64,000 nt of DNA, taken from NCBI GenBank assembly GCA_933207985.1, contig OW240914.1, positions 207,438,644 to 207,502,643 of the forward strand, in the 5' to 3' direction. This stretch comes from Pelobates cultripes (taxonomy: Eukaryota > Chordata > Amphibia > Anura > Pelobatidae). Below are positions 11,090-23,109 of this stretch, piece after piece. The notes below the pieces were generated by a model. It saw nothing but the letters and a program-made list of their open reading frames with translations, made no database searches and was not told the DNA's origin. How positions within the stretch are numbered: position 1 is the first letter of the stretch; each line of letters opens with the position of its first letter. The position numbers and the translations under genes are program-made.

Positions 11090-11430
11090 TTTAATGCTAG
11101 CTTTACTTCATATTCTAAACAGCTTCACATGCTTTAAACGATTTAAACGAACATTTGCTTCAAACTGATTCCAAAAAGCTCCACGTAATACCGGCCACAT
11201 GGGGCCAATATTAGACTTTTGCCAAACATTTTAAATTTCTGTGAGGCTGTGAATAAAATCCCTCTCTTAAATAATGCTTTGCTGAATTGCAATTTAACAC
11301 AAGGCCTAAATAATGCTTAACATTATGTCACATTTATACTATAGTAACAGGTGTCTTGTGGGAAAATGACTCATTATTTTAACAGCTTTTGAGATTTTAT
11401 CATTACTTTTTGACAAAAACTAACATATGT
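11090..11430. promoter_or_regulatory. candidate conserved non-coding element
   Basis: Repeat-free block with clustered factor-like words: GGCCAATATTAGAC (11202), GAATTGCAATTTAAC (C/EBP-like palindrome, 11285), ACAGGTGTC (T-box/E-box-like, 11348) and TGACTCA (AP-1/Maf core, 11367-11373) next to TTATTTTAAC. No coding potential. Composition resembles enhancers, but conservation was not tested. Confidence 0.35.
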
Positions 11431-11449
11431 TTGGGCTCCCCACTGCTTA

Positions 11450-11605
11450 GCTTTTTTTTTACTATTATTGTTTTTATTTTATAAAAATTTTTTTAAAAAA
11501 TATAGAATATATATATATATATATATATATAAAGAATATATAAAGAATACTTAGAAAGCTAAGTTCTGTTTTTTTATATATATATATCTTTTTTTTTTTA
11601 ATGGA
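11450..11605. repeat. AT-rich simple repeats
   Basis: A poly-T run at 11452-11460 is followed by A/T homopolymers, then (AT)n at 11507-11531, a second (AT)n at 11576-11588 and a T-run to 11600. No other structure is visible. Confidence 0.8.
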
Positions 11606-11756
11606 AGCAGGCCTAAGGTTTAATACCTTACTATTGCACCCTTTGTCACATTGATAACTGATGTCATTGTTGGAAATTGGAAATTATGGTTTATCTTGGA
11701 TATTTACTTGAGCTCAAGTGATCTTCATTATTCAGTATTATTCAAAGAGTAATCTT

Positions 11757-12227
11757 CACCTTCTACTAAACTGGTTCATGGATTGCGGGATAAAACTTAC
11801 CAGGAAAGGTTAAAGGATCTTAACATGTATAGCTTGGAGGAAAGGAGGGACAGGGGGGATATGATAGAAACATTTAAATATATAAAGGGAATCAACACAG
11901 TAAAGGAGGAGACTATATTTAAAAGAAGAATAACTACCACAACAAGAGGACATAGTCTTAAATTAGAGGGACAAAGGTTTAAAAATAATATCAGGAAGTA
12001 TTACTTTACTGAGAGGGTAGTGGATGCATGGAATAGCCTTCCAGCTGAAGTGGTAGAGGTTAACACAGTAAAGGAGTTTAAGCATGCGTGGGATAGGCAT
12101 AAGGCTATCCTAACTATAAGATAAGGCTAGGGACTAATGAAAGTATTTAGAAAATTGGGCAGACTAGATGGGCCGAATGGTTCTTATCTGCCGTCACATT
12201 CTATGTTTCTATGTTTCTATGTTTCTG
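11757..12227 (+). pseudogene. CR1-like LINE 3' end with ORF2 C-terminus
   Basis: The frame 11783-12124 (113 residues) carries SLEERRDRGDMIETFKYIKG near residues 17-36, the RRxRGDxIxxYKxxxG signature at the C-terminus of CR1-group ORF2 proteins. A WNSLPAEVV block follows near residue 83. The stop is followed by about 60 bases of 3' UTR and then TTCTATG repeated as ATTCTATGTTTCTATGTTTC, the octamer tail typical of CR1 LINEs. The 3' untranslated phrase GATGGGCCGAATGGTTCTTA is very common in frogs. The copy is 5'-truncated but its remaining frame is open, suggesting fairly recent insertion. Confidence 0.88.
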
Positions 12228-12650
12228 AGGCCTTTGCATATTTAGCAAATACTCCCGATGGTGACATCGCTGCTTGAGCTGCAGTAGCCTGGGAGTGCAG
12301 GGGAATGTAGGTTTTACTTACACGAAGCTGTCCCTTGTGGCTGCCACTACCTTTATGTAGGTATCCTTCTTACTTCCTAGTGCTTCATTCACCTCAGTGC
12401 TGAAGCCTATGGACTTCATAAACTGGCATAACTATCACCCGCAAAATATTTTTTAGGGGAAATATTTCCAAGTTTCAGAAGGAATGCCACAAATAAATGC
12501 AGCATATCATGTATACCAACATTTTTAAGGGACACTCTAACTATAGTGTGACATGGGTTTGTTCAAGGGAAAATTTTATGAGACTTAATAATAATTTATG
12601 TAACTTATTTTGATGAACTGGGAACATACTAAATAATAGTTTTACAAAGG
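12228..12650. mobile_element. non-coding DNA with a T2-type left end
   Basis: At about 12524-12550 the sequence TTTTTAAGGGACACTCTAAC matches the TTAA + AGGGACACT start of T2-type MITEs. The opposite end is not found before the hAT-like element begins. Upstream to 12228 nothing is recognised. Confidence 0.45.
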
Positions 12651-12964
12651 GGATGTAACGCCAGACCCTGACTTTTGCAACCCTGATAATTTCACCACTG
12701 GCTGGATGGGCACGTTAGAGTATCAGGACCTCTGTCTTTAACACTGCCACTGATGCAGTCCAAGGCCAACACATGCACAAGGCACTAGGTGTTTGCCTAT
12801 TTGGCCTACACTTTGACTTTTTCTGGTTACAATAGTGTAACACCCAAGAAGCCGGTAAGGATAGGCCCACCAGGATACTAGGAAATTTCCAATGAGTCAG
12901 CATACCATCGGGCCAGTGCACAGTCGCCTAGCATAGTGCTCCCCTTCTGCCAGTCACTTCTTGC

Positions 12965-13093
12965 AGTGTGGCCGAGTGGACCACTGTGGAGGATCTTCTA
13001 TATTCTCTACCCAGTCTAACAGGAAGTGAACACTTTCTTTCAGACGTGATAGAGAATACAGAAGATCCTCCACTGCAGTCCACTACTCGGCCA
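12965..13093. repeat. stem-loop inside the hAT-like element
   Basis: Arms at 12966-13012 and 13047-13093 are inverted copies. GTGGAGGATCTTCTATATTC faces GAATACAGAAGATCCTCCAC, with further pairing out to TGGCCGAGT/ACTCGGCCA. The loop is about 35 bases. Confidence 0.85.
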
Positions 13094-13129
13094 TGCTACA
13101 TGGAGGTCAGCAGGCACAGGAGGGAAGGG

Positions 13130-14560
13130 GGAGAGACACATAGAGTGGCTTTGGGGAAATGAGACTCATGGAGGGGCTTGGGGGAAATGAGACTCATGGA
13201 GGGTCTGGGGGGGAAATGAGGCTCATGGAGGGGCTGGGGGGAAAATGAGACACATGGAGGAGCTAGGGGGGAATAAAACACATGTTGGGGCTGGGAGGAA
13301 ATAAGACACATGTAGGAGCTGATGGGGAAATATGAAGGGGCATATGAAGGGGCTTGGGGAAAATAAGACATGGAGGGGCAGGGAGGATGAGACACATGGA
13401 TGGGATTGTGGGGGGGGGGAATGAGCCACATAGTGGGGGGAAATGGGACACATGGATAGGCTGGTTGAGGGAAAATAGGACACATGGATGGGTGGAAATA
13501 AGATGATGGAGGGAAATAAGACACATGGAGGAGCTGGGAGAAAATGACATAGTTACATAGCTGAAAAGAGACTTTCGTCCATCAAGTTCAACCTTCCTCA
13601 CATATGTTTTGCTGTTGATCCAAAAGAAGGCAAAAAGCCCAGTCTGACGCGCTTCCAATTTTGCAATAAACTAGGAAACAAATCTTTCTTGACCCCAAAA
13701 TGGCAGTCAGATATCTCCTTGAATCAAGCAGCTATTACCCCACTATTTAGAAATTATATCCCTGTATGTTATGTTTTTGGAAGTATTTATCCAATTGCTG
13801 TTTCAACATCTGTATGGACTCTGATAAAACCACATCTTCATGCAGAGAATTGCATATCCTTATAGTTCTTACTGTAAAAAATGCTTTTCTTTGCCTTAGA
13901 TTAAATTTCCTTTCTTCCAGCCTAAATGCGTGACCTTGTGTCCTATGTATAGCCCTGTTTATGAATAGATTTCCAGACAGTGGTTTGTACTGGCCCCGAA
14001 TATATTTGTATAATGTTATCATTATCCCCTCTGAGGCGCCATTTTTCCAAACTAAAGAGATTTAAATTTTTTAACCATGTGAGACACATGGATGAGCTGA
14101 GGGGGAAATGAGACACATGAAGGGCTGGTGGGAAAATTAGCCACATAGTGGGTGGAAATGGGACACATGAATGGGCGGGGGAGGGGAAATGAGACACATG
14201 GAAGGGTGGGTAAGGGGGAATAAGACACATGGTGGGACTGGGGGGAATAAAACACATGAAGGGGCTGGGGGAGGATATGAGACACACGAAGGAGCTGGGG
14301 GAGGGAAATGAGACACATGTAGGGGATAGGGGGGAATAAGAAACATGGAGGGGCTGGGAGTAAATGAGACGCATGGAGGAGCTGGGGGGAATAAGACACA
14401 TGGAGGAGCTGAGAGGGAATGGAATACATGAAAGGGCTGGTGAGGAAAATGAGCCACATAGTGGGGTGTAAGACACAAAATGGAAAATGGGGGATAGGAT
14501 ACACTAAAGGGGGATGTGAAACACAAAAGGGAGTGAGAAATTTAAATGAGGGGTTAAGAG
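13130..14560 (+). repeat. minisatellite split by a LINE fragment
   Basis: Units of about 26-32 bases share the core GAGACACATGGAGGGGCTGG followed by a G-run and AAAT. They run from 13130 to about 13547 and resume from about 14084 to 14560. Overlapping Pro/Ser/Phe-rich frames on the minus strand are by-products of the repeat. The G-runs may favour G-quadruplexes on the plus strand. Confidence 0.88.
13548..14083 (-). pseudogene. CR1-like LINE 3' end inserted in the minisatellite
   Basis: On the minus strand a SLEKWRLRGDN phrase (about 14060-14030) is followed by the 91-residue frame 14022-13747. That frame holds an ITLYKYIRG motif at its start and a TQGHAFRLEERKFNLRQRK block near residue 28. 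This is the C-terminus of a CR1-group ORF2 with one frame break between the two parts. A 3' UTR follows and ends AGCTATGTAACTATGT, an octamer tail. Minisatellite DNA of the same type flanks both sides, so the LINE landed inside a pre-existing array. Confidence 0.82.
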
Positions 14561-14643
14561 ACACATAGATGAAGATGCGTTTTGTGGGGAGGTGGCAAAA
14601 TACATCTTTGTCTGAGCAGTCAAAAATGCTTGCACCAGCCCTG

Positions 14644-14879
14644 CCTGTATGGCTCAGCTACCTGTCACAGCATCCCAAGGTATAACAAATTTGCATTCCA
14701 ATTTGATTGTGAAAAAAGAGACAAGACCCAACAGATTGCTCACCCCTGGGGCAGCAATGCACAAGACAGCAAAACAGGTGCTCTCTTAATGTACTTAATT
14801 TGAAATATTTTACATTTCGAAAGATGTTGCTGCAATAATGCATGCGCATACATTTCTTATTGAGTTATACATTATCTCA
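14644..14879. other. non-coding spacer
   Basis: No coding or repeat signature is recognised between the hAT-like element and the unnamed repeat that follows. Confidence 0.35.
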
Positions 14880-15230
14880 TGCCCCCAACATTTCAAATGG
14901 AAACATAACACTTTCCTTTTAGGGGTGTGGGTGAGGGTGTGGCCACAGGCAGGCTATTCTGAGAAATTGTAGGTGATTTGCTAATTAACGATTTATACAG
15001 CTAAAATGTATTTAGAACAATAACAATGGATCTTATTTACACAGACTGATTTTTAAACACATTTATTGTAGATTAAAGACACATTACTGTAAGTATTATT
15101 GCTGTGGAGTTCTGATATATCCTCAAGCACACAAACAATATGGAGCTCCTGGAAAGAAGAGACAGAAGGCTTTGGATCCATAATAAGGACTGTGCCTCCT
15201 AAATAGGGACAGTTGGGATGTATGGCATAT
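14880..15230 (+). repeat. unnamed interspersed repeat, copy 1
   Basis: Shares an ordered series of words with 47080-47590: CAGCTAAAATGTA, GACTGATTTTTAAACACATT (here) versus GACTTATTTCTAAACACATT, TATTATTGCTGTGGAG, CAACAATATGGAGCTCCTGG and a closing GGGACAGTTGGGA-like phrase. No open frame or terminal repeat was found, so the class is unknown. Confidence 0.65.
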
Positions 15231-16585
15231 TAACGTGACTTTACCTGATTTCTATTCTCGTCTTCCATAGAGATTTATGATAACTGACAATTAAAGTCAG
15301 CACATGATCCTATTGGCTGAGGTTTCAGGAGACATTCACGCATTACCCACTCAATACCAGCCAAAGTCCCAAAGCACAGCTCCCCTGCATACTTTGTAAG
15401 CAGTTCTGAATGTTGCTTCTCCTATACCATACATTTTTGAACAGGAATATGTCAGATGTTCCATGGAGGTTTATTGTTCGGTTGTTAATTGCCAGTGCCA
15501 ATATCTGAATGAAAGATGGTCTGCCTATCTTGTAAGCAGCCTTGTTACCATATCCCCACCCTCCTTAGATGAGTGGTAGAACTCTAGGCCAGGTGATCCT
15601 GAAAGTTCCCAGATATTATAACCTCACATGAATGTTTCTGTTGGTGAACAGTCACAGGAGATACGTTTTATTGGGCCTTCAATGGTCATACAAATACTAT
15701 TGTCAAAGTAAGAAAAGATTCTGCAATTTTGTGTCTGTAGAGTTGTTTTTCCAAACCAAGCCCTCAAGGGATATTAACCAAAACCTGGACCATTCGTGTT
15801 CCTTGAGAACCGAGGAGGAAACCACTGCTGTAAAATATGGACAATAAAATCTTGTGACGTTAGAACTGAGGTGCAGAAACCAAGTGCAAGAACAAGGATC
15901 AATTATATTGCAGTTCATTGATGATATATTACAAACATATCAGAACTGGAGCTGAATTTGACATTTAAAAAATAGCAACCTGTAACCATGTTATTGTTTT
16001 AACTGATGAGTAACCAACAACAGTCATAGCTGTAACTAGTGCAGAAGATGAATTTACCAAGTGCAGATCTACGAGTGCTTTTGCAATCAGTAAGACATGT
16101 ACTTTTAGTTTGAAAGGTTTCCTGACATTTAACACATCCTCCTGACATGACTGTGTTTAGTTTAGCCACTTTTGCTTAGAATAAAAATTGTCAATTGAAA
16201 ACTTTGTGCAAACGGTATTTTTTTTATTCATCAATATGTTGCATTATCACCATAGATTTTATAATGTATTTGACATAAATTAACATTTTTGGGCTAGTCC
16301 AACCAAAGTGGTTATGGTGACAGGAATCTGTATGTGCAACGCATACAGAGTGATCTGCACATTGTGCTGTGGGTTTGATGGCCCCAAGCACACGTGACTC
16401 AGGCAGTGCAAAACACTGCTCGGAGCTGTCAAATGTCAATTCTGTGCAAAAATATGTTATATCGACAGACGTTTTCAACTTCTACCCTTGCCTAGATCTT
16501 CCCTCCCTTCCTTCCTTATTTTACCCTCCCTGCCTCCTATATTTATTATCATTAGTCCCTTCTTTTTATTATTAACCCCCTCTCC
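15231..16585. other. non-coding stretch without clear features
   Basis: Short frames (for example 15632-15847) have no domain signatures. CT-rich DNA lies at 16490-16600. No repeat ends were recognised. Confidence 0.35.
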
Positions 16586-16589
16586 CTTT

Positions 16590-16817
16590 TTCTCAACCTC
16601 AGCTTCAAAGCAATCAGATGTGCTCTCTGAGAAATATTTGATTGGACCTCATGAGGGAAGACTGTGACATCAGAAGCAGCGTGAAAACCAGAGAGGGCAG
16701 CTTTGCCTGGCTCTGGATTTCATATAAGTTATTCTTTATTTTACAGTTTTATAAGGGTAGAGAGACTGTGGCATTTTGAATTAAAACATATAAATTAAAA
16801 AGGGTTAGAGTAACCCT
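16590..16817. mobile_element. T2-type MITE, right part
   Basis: Ends GTTAGAGTAACCCTTTAA at 16821, the inverse of a TTAA + AGGGTTACTC start. The interior phrase GATTGGACCTCATGAGGGAA is also typical of these elements. The left end was not found. Confidence 0.5.
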
Positions 16818-16974
16818 TTAATGTGAATTTGTCACTTTTCAGACTTTCATAAAGAAAAAATTGTTATGAAATACTGATTTAGACTGCAGTGGAATTTCAT
16901 TGAAGTTCCAAGGCAATCCAGAAGCACGCAAACATTTTTAGTTTGCTAGTCTCAAAAAGCATCTGTTGATATTA

Positions 16975-17890
16975 ACCATGCCTCACAAAAAGAACTCTAA
17001 AACACCTACGATCAAGAATTCATATGTTGCACAAAGTTGGAAAGTGTTATAATGTTAAAAAAACATCAAAGCTGTTGTGCTCCAGTTAAAAACAAAAAAC
17101 TAAAAATATTGCTGCATGCCTTAAGTTTGCCAAATACCACACTTACACTTCACAATGCTATTGGCAAAATATTATGTGGACCGATGAAACTTTGGTTGAG
17201 TAGTTTGGGAAGAACACGGAACACTATGTATGACTTCAAAAGAGCACAGCATACCAACATGAAAACATCATCCCAATGGTAGTTAAGTATGATTTGGTGC
17301 TGCTTTGTTGCTTCAGGGCCTGGACCACTTGCAATCATCGTAGGAAAAATTATTTCCCAAGTTTACCAAGATATCCTACAGGATAATATCAGGGTGGGAT
17401 AGCACCATCTGAAGCTCAGTAGAAGTTAGAAGTTGGGTGGTGCATCAGGACAGAGATCCTAAACATCAAAGTAAATCCACTACATGATGGCTTCAAAAGG
17501 TCATATCCCAGACATTAATCCCATAGAGATTTTGTAGAATGACACCAAGAGAGCTGTTCATACCAAACACCCTAAGAATATGGTTGAACTGAAGCAGCTC
17601 TGTGAGTTGTCCAATATTCCTCCTGAATGTTGTGCAGGTCTAAATGGAAATGCTTGGTTTGAGTAAACTAAGTTTTTTAACTATTAAACCCAAGTGTTCA
17701 CTTACTTTTTCCACAGTACAATAAATGCGTAGTGGGATATGTTCAATAACGACATCAATGATTTATAATTGTTTGTGTGTTGGTAGCTGACACATTGTGT
17801 GTGTCTATACTTGTGACTTTGAGGAAGATAAGTTGACAATGTATGACCAATTTATGCAGGAAACCAACTAATTCCACATACTTTTTCTTG
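16975..17890 (+). pseudogene. decayed Tc1-like transposon copy
   Basis: The DNA retains the order of a Tc1 transposase gene. GTGGACCGATGAAACTTTGG (the region of the first catalytic Asp) lies near 17177. AACATGAAAACATCATCCCA lies near 17258, GCTGCTTTGTTGCTTCAGGG near 17300, and AGAGAGCTGTTCATACCA in the C-terminal part near 17549. The 3' flank ends CACATACTTTTTCTTG. Frameshifts and stops break the frame throughout and only 60-80-residue pieces are open. A second remnant of the same family is at 57440-57960. Confidence 0.8.
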
Positions 17891-17929
17891 ACTTTTTCTT
17901 AATTCGATTACGATAATAAGATCTCTTTA

Positions 17930-18720
17930 TTAGTCTAAGTCTTAACAGTACATCCTCATGCAATCTGCATATGTGAAGCAAGTTAACTCATTTAGCAGTA
18001 CTCGGCAGAAACTAGACCAGAAAATGAGTGAACACTGTAGGTTATTGCTAATATGCAAAGTTAAGGATGCTTCCTCTGTTCATGGGAAATCACATCATGG
18101 GGAATACCCTCTTTTCAGTACTCATTGAGAGACCCACCTCTGCACTTGTGAGAATCGCTAACAGTAATGAAACTAAACTGGGGCACTTTATTTGTAGATG
18201 AACTGAAGCTTAAATATTCCCCATCCGGGCTTTAAATGTTGAAACAGATAATAGCTTTCAGGAAACAGATGCAGGGATGTGGGGTGACGATTTATTATTA
18301 GTTTGTACGGTTTGTATTTCTCCTAAACACACTTAACCTGCACATGTGCTCCAGAACAGACTCTTAAGAAAACTAAAATCTCAGTTCTGACAAATTGATT
18401 TGCCTTTTAATCTTAGTTGTAATTTTTGCTCAGGAAGATTAAAGGGCTGACAGCCTTAAACAGAGAGGTCTATTTATCCTTATGCCAAATATGGTGTCGG
18501 CAGCCACAGTGCCCCATCACTGACCTCTATCAGGAGTGAAAGACCACCCTCTGTGTTCATCGCTCTAAAAGCAGGTTTATTTCACTAAACAATCCTGCCA
18601 CTTTGGTGGGTGCTGTCTGTGGCCTATGATTCTCATATTTAGCTTCTGAACTCGTTAAAATGAATTCAAACCACTTGGAAGTATGAGTTTGACGTTAAGC
18701 AATAAAATGCCACACCAGTT
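17930..18720. promoter_or_regulatory. candidate conserved non-coding region with a CArG box
   Basis: Long repeat-free, non-coding block. CCAAATATGG at 18485-18494 is a perfect CArG box (the SRF-binding consensus). Nearby are TTTATCCTTATG, CAGCCACAGTG and CTTTAATCTT-like words. Its even composition and lack of repeats fit an enhancer. Conservation is untested, so this is inference. Confidence 0.35.
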
Positions 18721-19219
18721 TGACTAACAAAAGCTTTATCCAAGATGTAAAGAATGCAGCACCAACCTAAATGGAGTATAAATTATATCCACATAGAAAT
18801 AGCATTCTTTATGCAAGGCTGAGCACACTGGATATTACCTTTACGCTCAGGAAAATATATGCTATTACATGAATACATGTGTTTTTGGAATCTTTTTTTT
18901 TTGTTTGTTTGTTTGTTTTTACCAGGATTTTTAGTATGATGTTTACTTATCCTGTATATTTAACAAATATGTGTTTGTGAGGTATGAAAAATAAAATGAA
19001 ACATAAAAAGCCATACTTTGTATTGTGCACTGGGCATCTCCATCTTGACTTTTTGTCGGTCATTGTTATACGCTTTGTCCTTTGTACTTTTCCTCCTCTA
19101 ATGCAATGTATTCACTGTCTGCACCAGGTATGAGTTAAACTGGATTGTAATGTCAGTAGCTTTTAACATAGCTGTACATTAATTAACATACAAGAATATG
19201 GAGTATCACAGAAAAAAGA
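18721..19219. other. non-coding spacer with a (GTTT)n run
   Basis: (GTTT)n with flanking T-runs lies at 18892-18920. Nothing else is recognised. Confidence 0.5.
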
Positions 19220-19223
19220 TTAA

Positions 19224-19809
19224 AGGCATTCTATAGCATGAGTTGTATGATGTTGAGTTGTATTTCTTACACTATAGCTCCCTCTTGCCCTCCCCCCCCC
19301 CCTCCACTTCCCCAACCGGCATAGAAAGTATTACAAATAACTTTACTCACTCTATTCCAGCTCCTATGTCCCTTGGCACTGGGTCGGTGCACCGCCTCCT
19401 CCAACAACATCCAAGGAGATGGGGGCTAATGTGCATATGTGGCAACCACTATGATTCCATTAGGCCCTCCCTATTGGAAATCATTGAATCAATGAATCAT
19501 TGAATCAATGCTTTCCTATAGGGATTTTACTGATGCTGGATGTTCTAAAGCAGAGCGTGAGGACATCCAGTGTCAGTTAGGCAACCCAAAGTTGGTTAGC
19601 CAACAGGAAGTGCCTGTAGTTGCTGTCTGATTAACAGCCACTAGAGGCAGTCTTAGTCCTTCAACTGAAGCATTGCAGTTTCTCTCGAAATTCTCATTAG
19701 ATTTGCATTGCATTTCATTCTCATTAGATTTACATTGCAGGACTAAGGAGGACACTGCACCTAGACCACTTCAATGAGCTGAAGTGGCCTGGTTGCCTAT
19801 AGTGTCCCT
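19224..19809. mobile_element. T2/Kolobok-type MITE
   Basis: TTAA occurs at both edges (19220-19223 and 19810-19813). The right end read inverted is AGGGACACTATAGGCAACC and the left end is the diverged AGGCATTCTATAGCATG. The interior has the palindromic CATTGAATCAATG words (19482-19510) common in this family. No coding capacity. Confidence 0.75.
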
Positions 19810-19813
19810 TTAA

Positions 19814-21735
19814 CATAACGTATAGGGGTTTGTCAATGCTTTATTTAATGGTGTACTTTCCACAGAACCGACAGTTTCTCTTTAAGTTTATCCATTCCTT
19901 GAACCTCTGAGTCTCAGGACTTTTCCATTGTTGTCCAAGAAAGAAAGAAAGACTGTTGTGTATCACCTGCATATCTCAAGTTAGACTTTGGGAAGTACGC
20001 TAAAATTCAGAAATACAAAAATCATTTATCAGCTTGTCATGCAAATGAACACAGACAGGCATTGTGTTGCAGGCTTCATCATTCACTTCCAAGGCACCAT
20101 TAGCAATAAACCAATGCATAGGTTATGGACAAAGACCAGTCACTGACTGTACAGTTTCAAATTTAAGGGTCATGTCAAAATGGTGCTGGTTCTGGTCTGG
20201 AAGTTGACTTCACTTGATTAGTGAAGTTAGTTAGCTGTCAAATAAAGTGGGATGAGACTTAAAATGGTAAAAGTCCCCAAAGTTGTATAGCAAAATTAAT
20301 GTTGTGTATCCCCTAAATATCATCTGCATAAGTTGGACTTTAGGGAATCCTCTTTTTGCACAGAATTTTTGAGAAAGCATGTTTCCACAAGTATCCCAGA
20401 ATGTGAAATCATGTTACCACAAGTATCCCAGAATTCCCAGCTCAACATCCACACTAACATAAACAGTTATCATGTTCCAGACTTCACTCATATCACATTT
20501 TGCTCAGTTTATACTAAAGCAGACCTGATCTTGACTTTTCATAAAGATAGAATCTCTATTGAAAAAAAATTAGCTGAAACTACTGAATTACTAGCACTGT
20601 AAAAAGACATAAATAAGAAAAAGCAGAGATTATTTAATCTCATGCATTCTTCGAAAAATGGCACAATTGGAATACTGATCAACTCCTCTCTGCCTTCCGA
20701 TAACTAATATGAAGTGATACTTATCTCATGTATTTAGCAACAGTGAGAATTGCATTGTTCACTTGTTAGAAGATCCTTGAGATTTCTGTATATGATTTTT
20801 TTTTAATCTTACATTCTATTCTAAAGGGTGTCTTCTTTCTATATATGGCATCTTATTGTTCATATGTTGAAGACCACGAAGACATGAAAAATACATTTTA
20901 TTCATTATTCTCTCGTGTTTTGAACTGTCTCACCACAAATTTCACATAGATTTAAAAGGTTATGGTACTTAATTTATTAACACCACATGCATCAGGGCAA
21001 TAGAAACTGAGAAGCAAAAATTGTGTAACGTTAATGTTTTAACAGACTATGCAGCTTGTGTGTCAACTATATGCTGCTATCTCATTAAGTAAGGCTTATC
21101 TAACATTTACAGTATATATAGCAACATGAAATTGGTAGATACACTTTGTTATTTATTATAATTAAAACATTTTTTTTACCTAAGTATAGAATACAAACAA
21201 CTTGTCTAAATCCTTCATTTCGGTGTATCTTCAAAGCTTGTAATAACTTGGCGAACAATAAGCTGCTGGCAAGACCAAATCAATACTCAAGAATCTTTCC
21301 ATTGAGGATGCTTAAGTTTACAAAAGAATGTACTGAAATATATTTTTCGTAAAGGGGAAATAAAGGGAAATGTATAGACAGCAGCTCAGTAATGTAATTT
21401 CCTGGGTTGTTTAATTTTACTTGGTTAGATATATCACATGGTAAACAAAAAAGTCTACTTGTATGAGTTTAGATGATTGGTCATAGGATTGAGACAAATA
21501 AACTATAAATTGTGTGTTTTAATAACAAATACACAATTCCAACAATTTGATCACAATAACTGTGGACATAACCAAAAAGTCAGGATCTTGAATATGGTAA
21601 TGTGGCTGTAAGCAGAAGCATGGAATCTACCCCTATGGGAAAATGTAAAAAGGTTCTATCAAGTAATGAAAATTCTGTGAGAAAAGATATATTTATAAAA
21701 ATCGCATTTAGAAAGCCAAAGTGTATTTCTACCCA
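19814..21735. other. non-coding stretch
   Basis: A T2-like end word (GACAGTTTCTCTTTAAG) lies at 19870-19886. CACAAGTATCCCAGAAT is directly repeated near 20387 and 20419. The 89-residue frame at 20333-20602 has no recognisable domain. No gene is supported. Confidence 0.35.
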
Positions 21736-23108
21736 TCGGTTAAATATAAAACATACACTAAAAACACAGGTATGGATAAGCGATAGAACAACTGACAAAA
21801 TATAAGCAGCAAACTCTGGATATAGGGGATACCCTTAAACCCTAAACAATGAACAACATAAAATACACAAAACCAGGTTGTGCTAATAAATGAATATAAA
21901 GATAAAATGAGTAAAGAAATATATATGGAATAAATAATAAATAAACGTACAAAGTTCAAATAATTACAGTCCAATGATCACAATCCCAGCTTTTAAATTC
22001 TTTATAAGTATCAGTTCTTGACTAAGGTGCTTGTCAATATATTTTAAAAGGTACAAAAAGAAAGATAATAGTGCAGAAGATAAAACTCTCTAAAATGGTA
22101 ATTGGAATTGCACTCACACTTTGTAGCACTTAAACTAGCTCTAAGTAAAATTGTTTGCAGCGGTACAATCCTCACTGATGGATATAAAAAAGATGGTTAT
22201 ATAAAAAAAACAAAGATATACAATAGTGCTCACTCTTAAGTACAATTTATATAAAAATAAATAAATATATTTTACTCACATTTGATAGAGTGGCATATAG
22301 GTCAAATATCTGCCAATGGGTGGTATAACCCACCTCCAGGTACATGGTTTGGAGTAGTTGTCCAAAATTGAAGTTGAATGTGCCAGAAACAAATAAAATA
22401 GTTAAAAACATAACATTAAATAATAGCAATCATTGGTTCTTTAGCAGGTCTTAAAATTAGGTAAATACGACCTCAGATGAACAAGACATTACATATTACA
22501 ATTCGTCATAATTTGTTTAACACAAATAAAGCCAAAATGGAGAAGTTATGTGTGAAAAAACAAAGGATTACATCCCAATCTCAAAAGCTATTAATGAACA
22601 GAGAGGGAAGTGCAAAGTAAACTTACCGTTTCTATCACTGGCCCAAAATGTCAAGAGAGGATTACCCAACAAAACCCATTATATACCCAGTAAAATCACA
22701 CAGTAATGCCCATCACCTGGGTGTTCACCCACTTAATGAACATACAATTATCACCAATGTAGTACTGTGATCACTTTGAAATAATTATAGAAATAATTCA
22801 CCAAACATTAAACTAATGTCCAGTAAAAATGTCTTCCAAAGACAAGTTAATAGAGTCCCTGAATGCAGAGGAAAAAAACACCAAAAGAAGTATTAGCAAG
22901 TGGAGCAACTCAAAGACTTATACTGCTTATGTGCGTGTGAATCGAGAACAAGGCTTGGACTGCAGTGAGCAAATCAAGTTGTCCGAATGCCAACCTGTTA
23001 TTATAGGAACTGAGTTTTTAGAAGTCTTTCCCCTCAACAGTGAGGCTTGCAACAAAACATGCGGTTCACTGTGTCTTATTCGAAAAGAAGGGGACTAAAC
23101 TATTGGAC
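21736..23108. other. unclassified DNA with a 90-residue frame
   Basis: The frame 22829-23098 (+) codes for 90 residues with a Lys-rich start and a Cys-containing end. I do not recognise it. There is no upstream promoter or splice context to support a gene. The surrounding phrase AATAAAGCCAAAATGGAGAA near 22526 looks repeat-like. The block may be an unnamed repeat. Confidence 0.3.
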
Positions 23109-23109
23109 A

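Larger units (their letters stand above)
12915..14643. mobile_element. hAT-like non-autonomous element, reverse of the 6884-7465 copy
   Basis: The right end reads, inverted, CAGGGCTGGTGCAAGCATTT, matching the left end of the 6884-7465 element. The left part has GTGCTCCCCTTCTGCCAGTC (12938), matching the inverted right part of that element. Between them lie a stem-loop and a minisatellite of the same family. The true left terminus and target duplication were not located and the left boundary is approximate. A CR1-like fragment (13548-14083) interrupts the array. Confidence 0.65.

Noticed and set aside
13096..14564. Pro/Ser/Phe-rich minus-strand frames up to 177 residues
   Set aside because: They follow the minisatellite units and break where the LINE is inserted. 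The part inside the LINE is a CR1 remnant.
22829..23098. A possible small gene of 90 residues
   Set aside because: No family resemblance, splice context or promoter. Frames of this size are expected by chance in 64 kb. Kept only as unclassified DNA.
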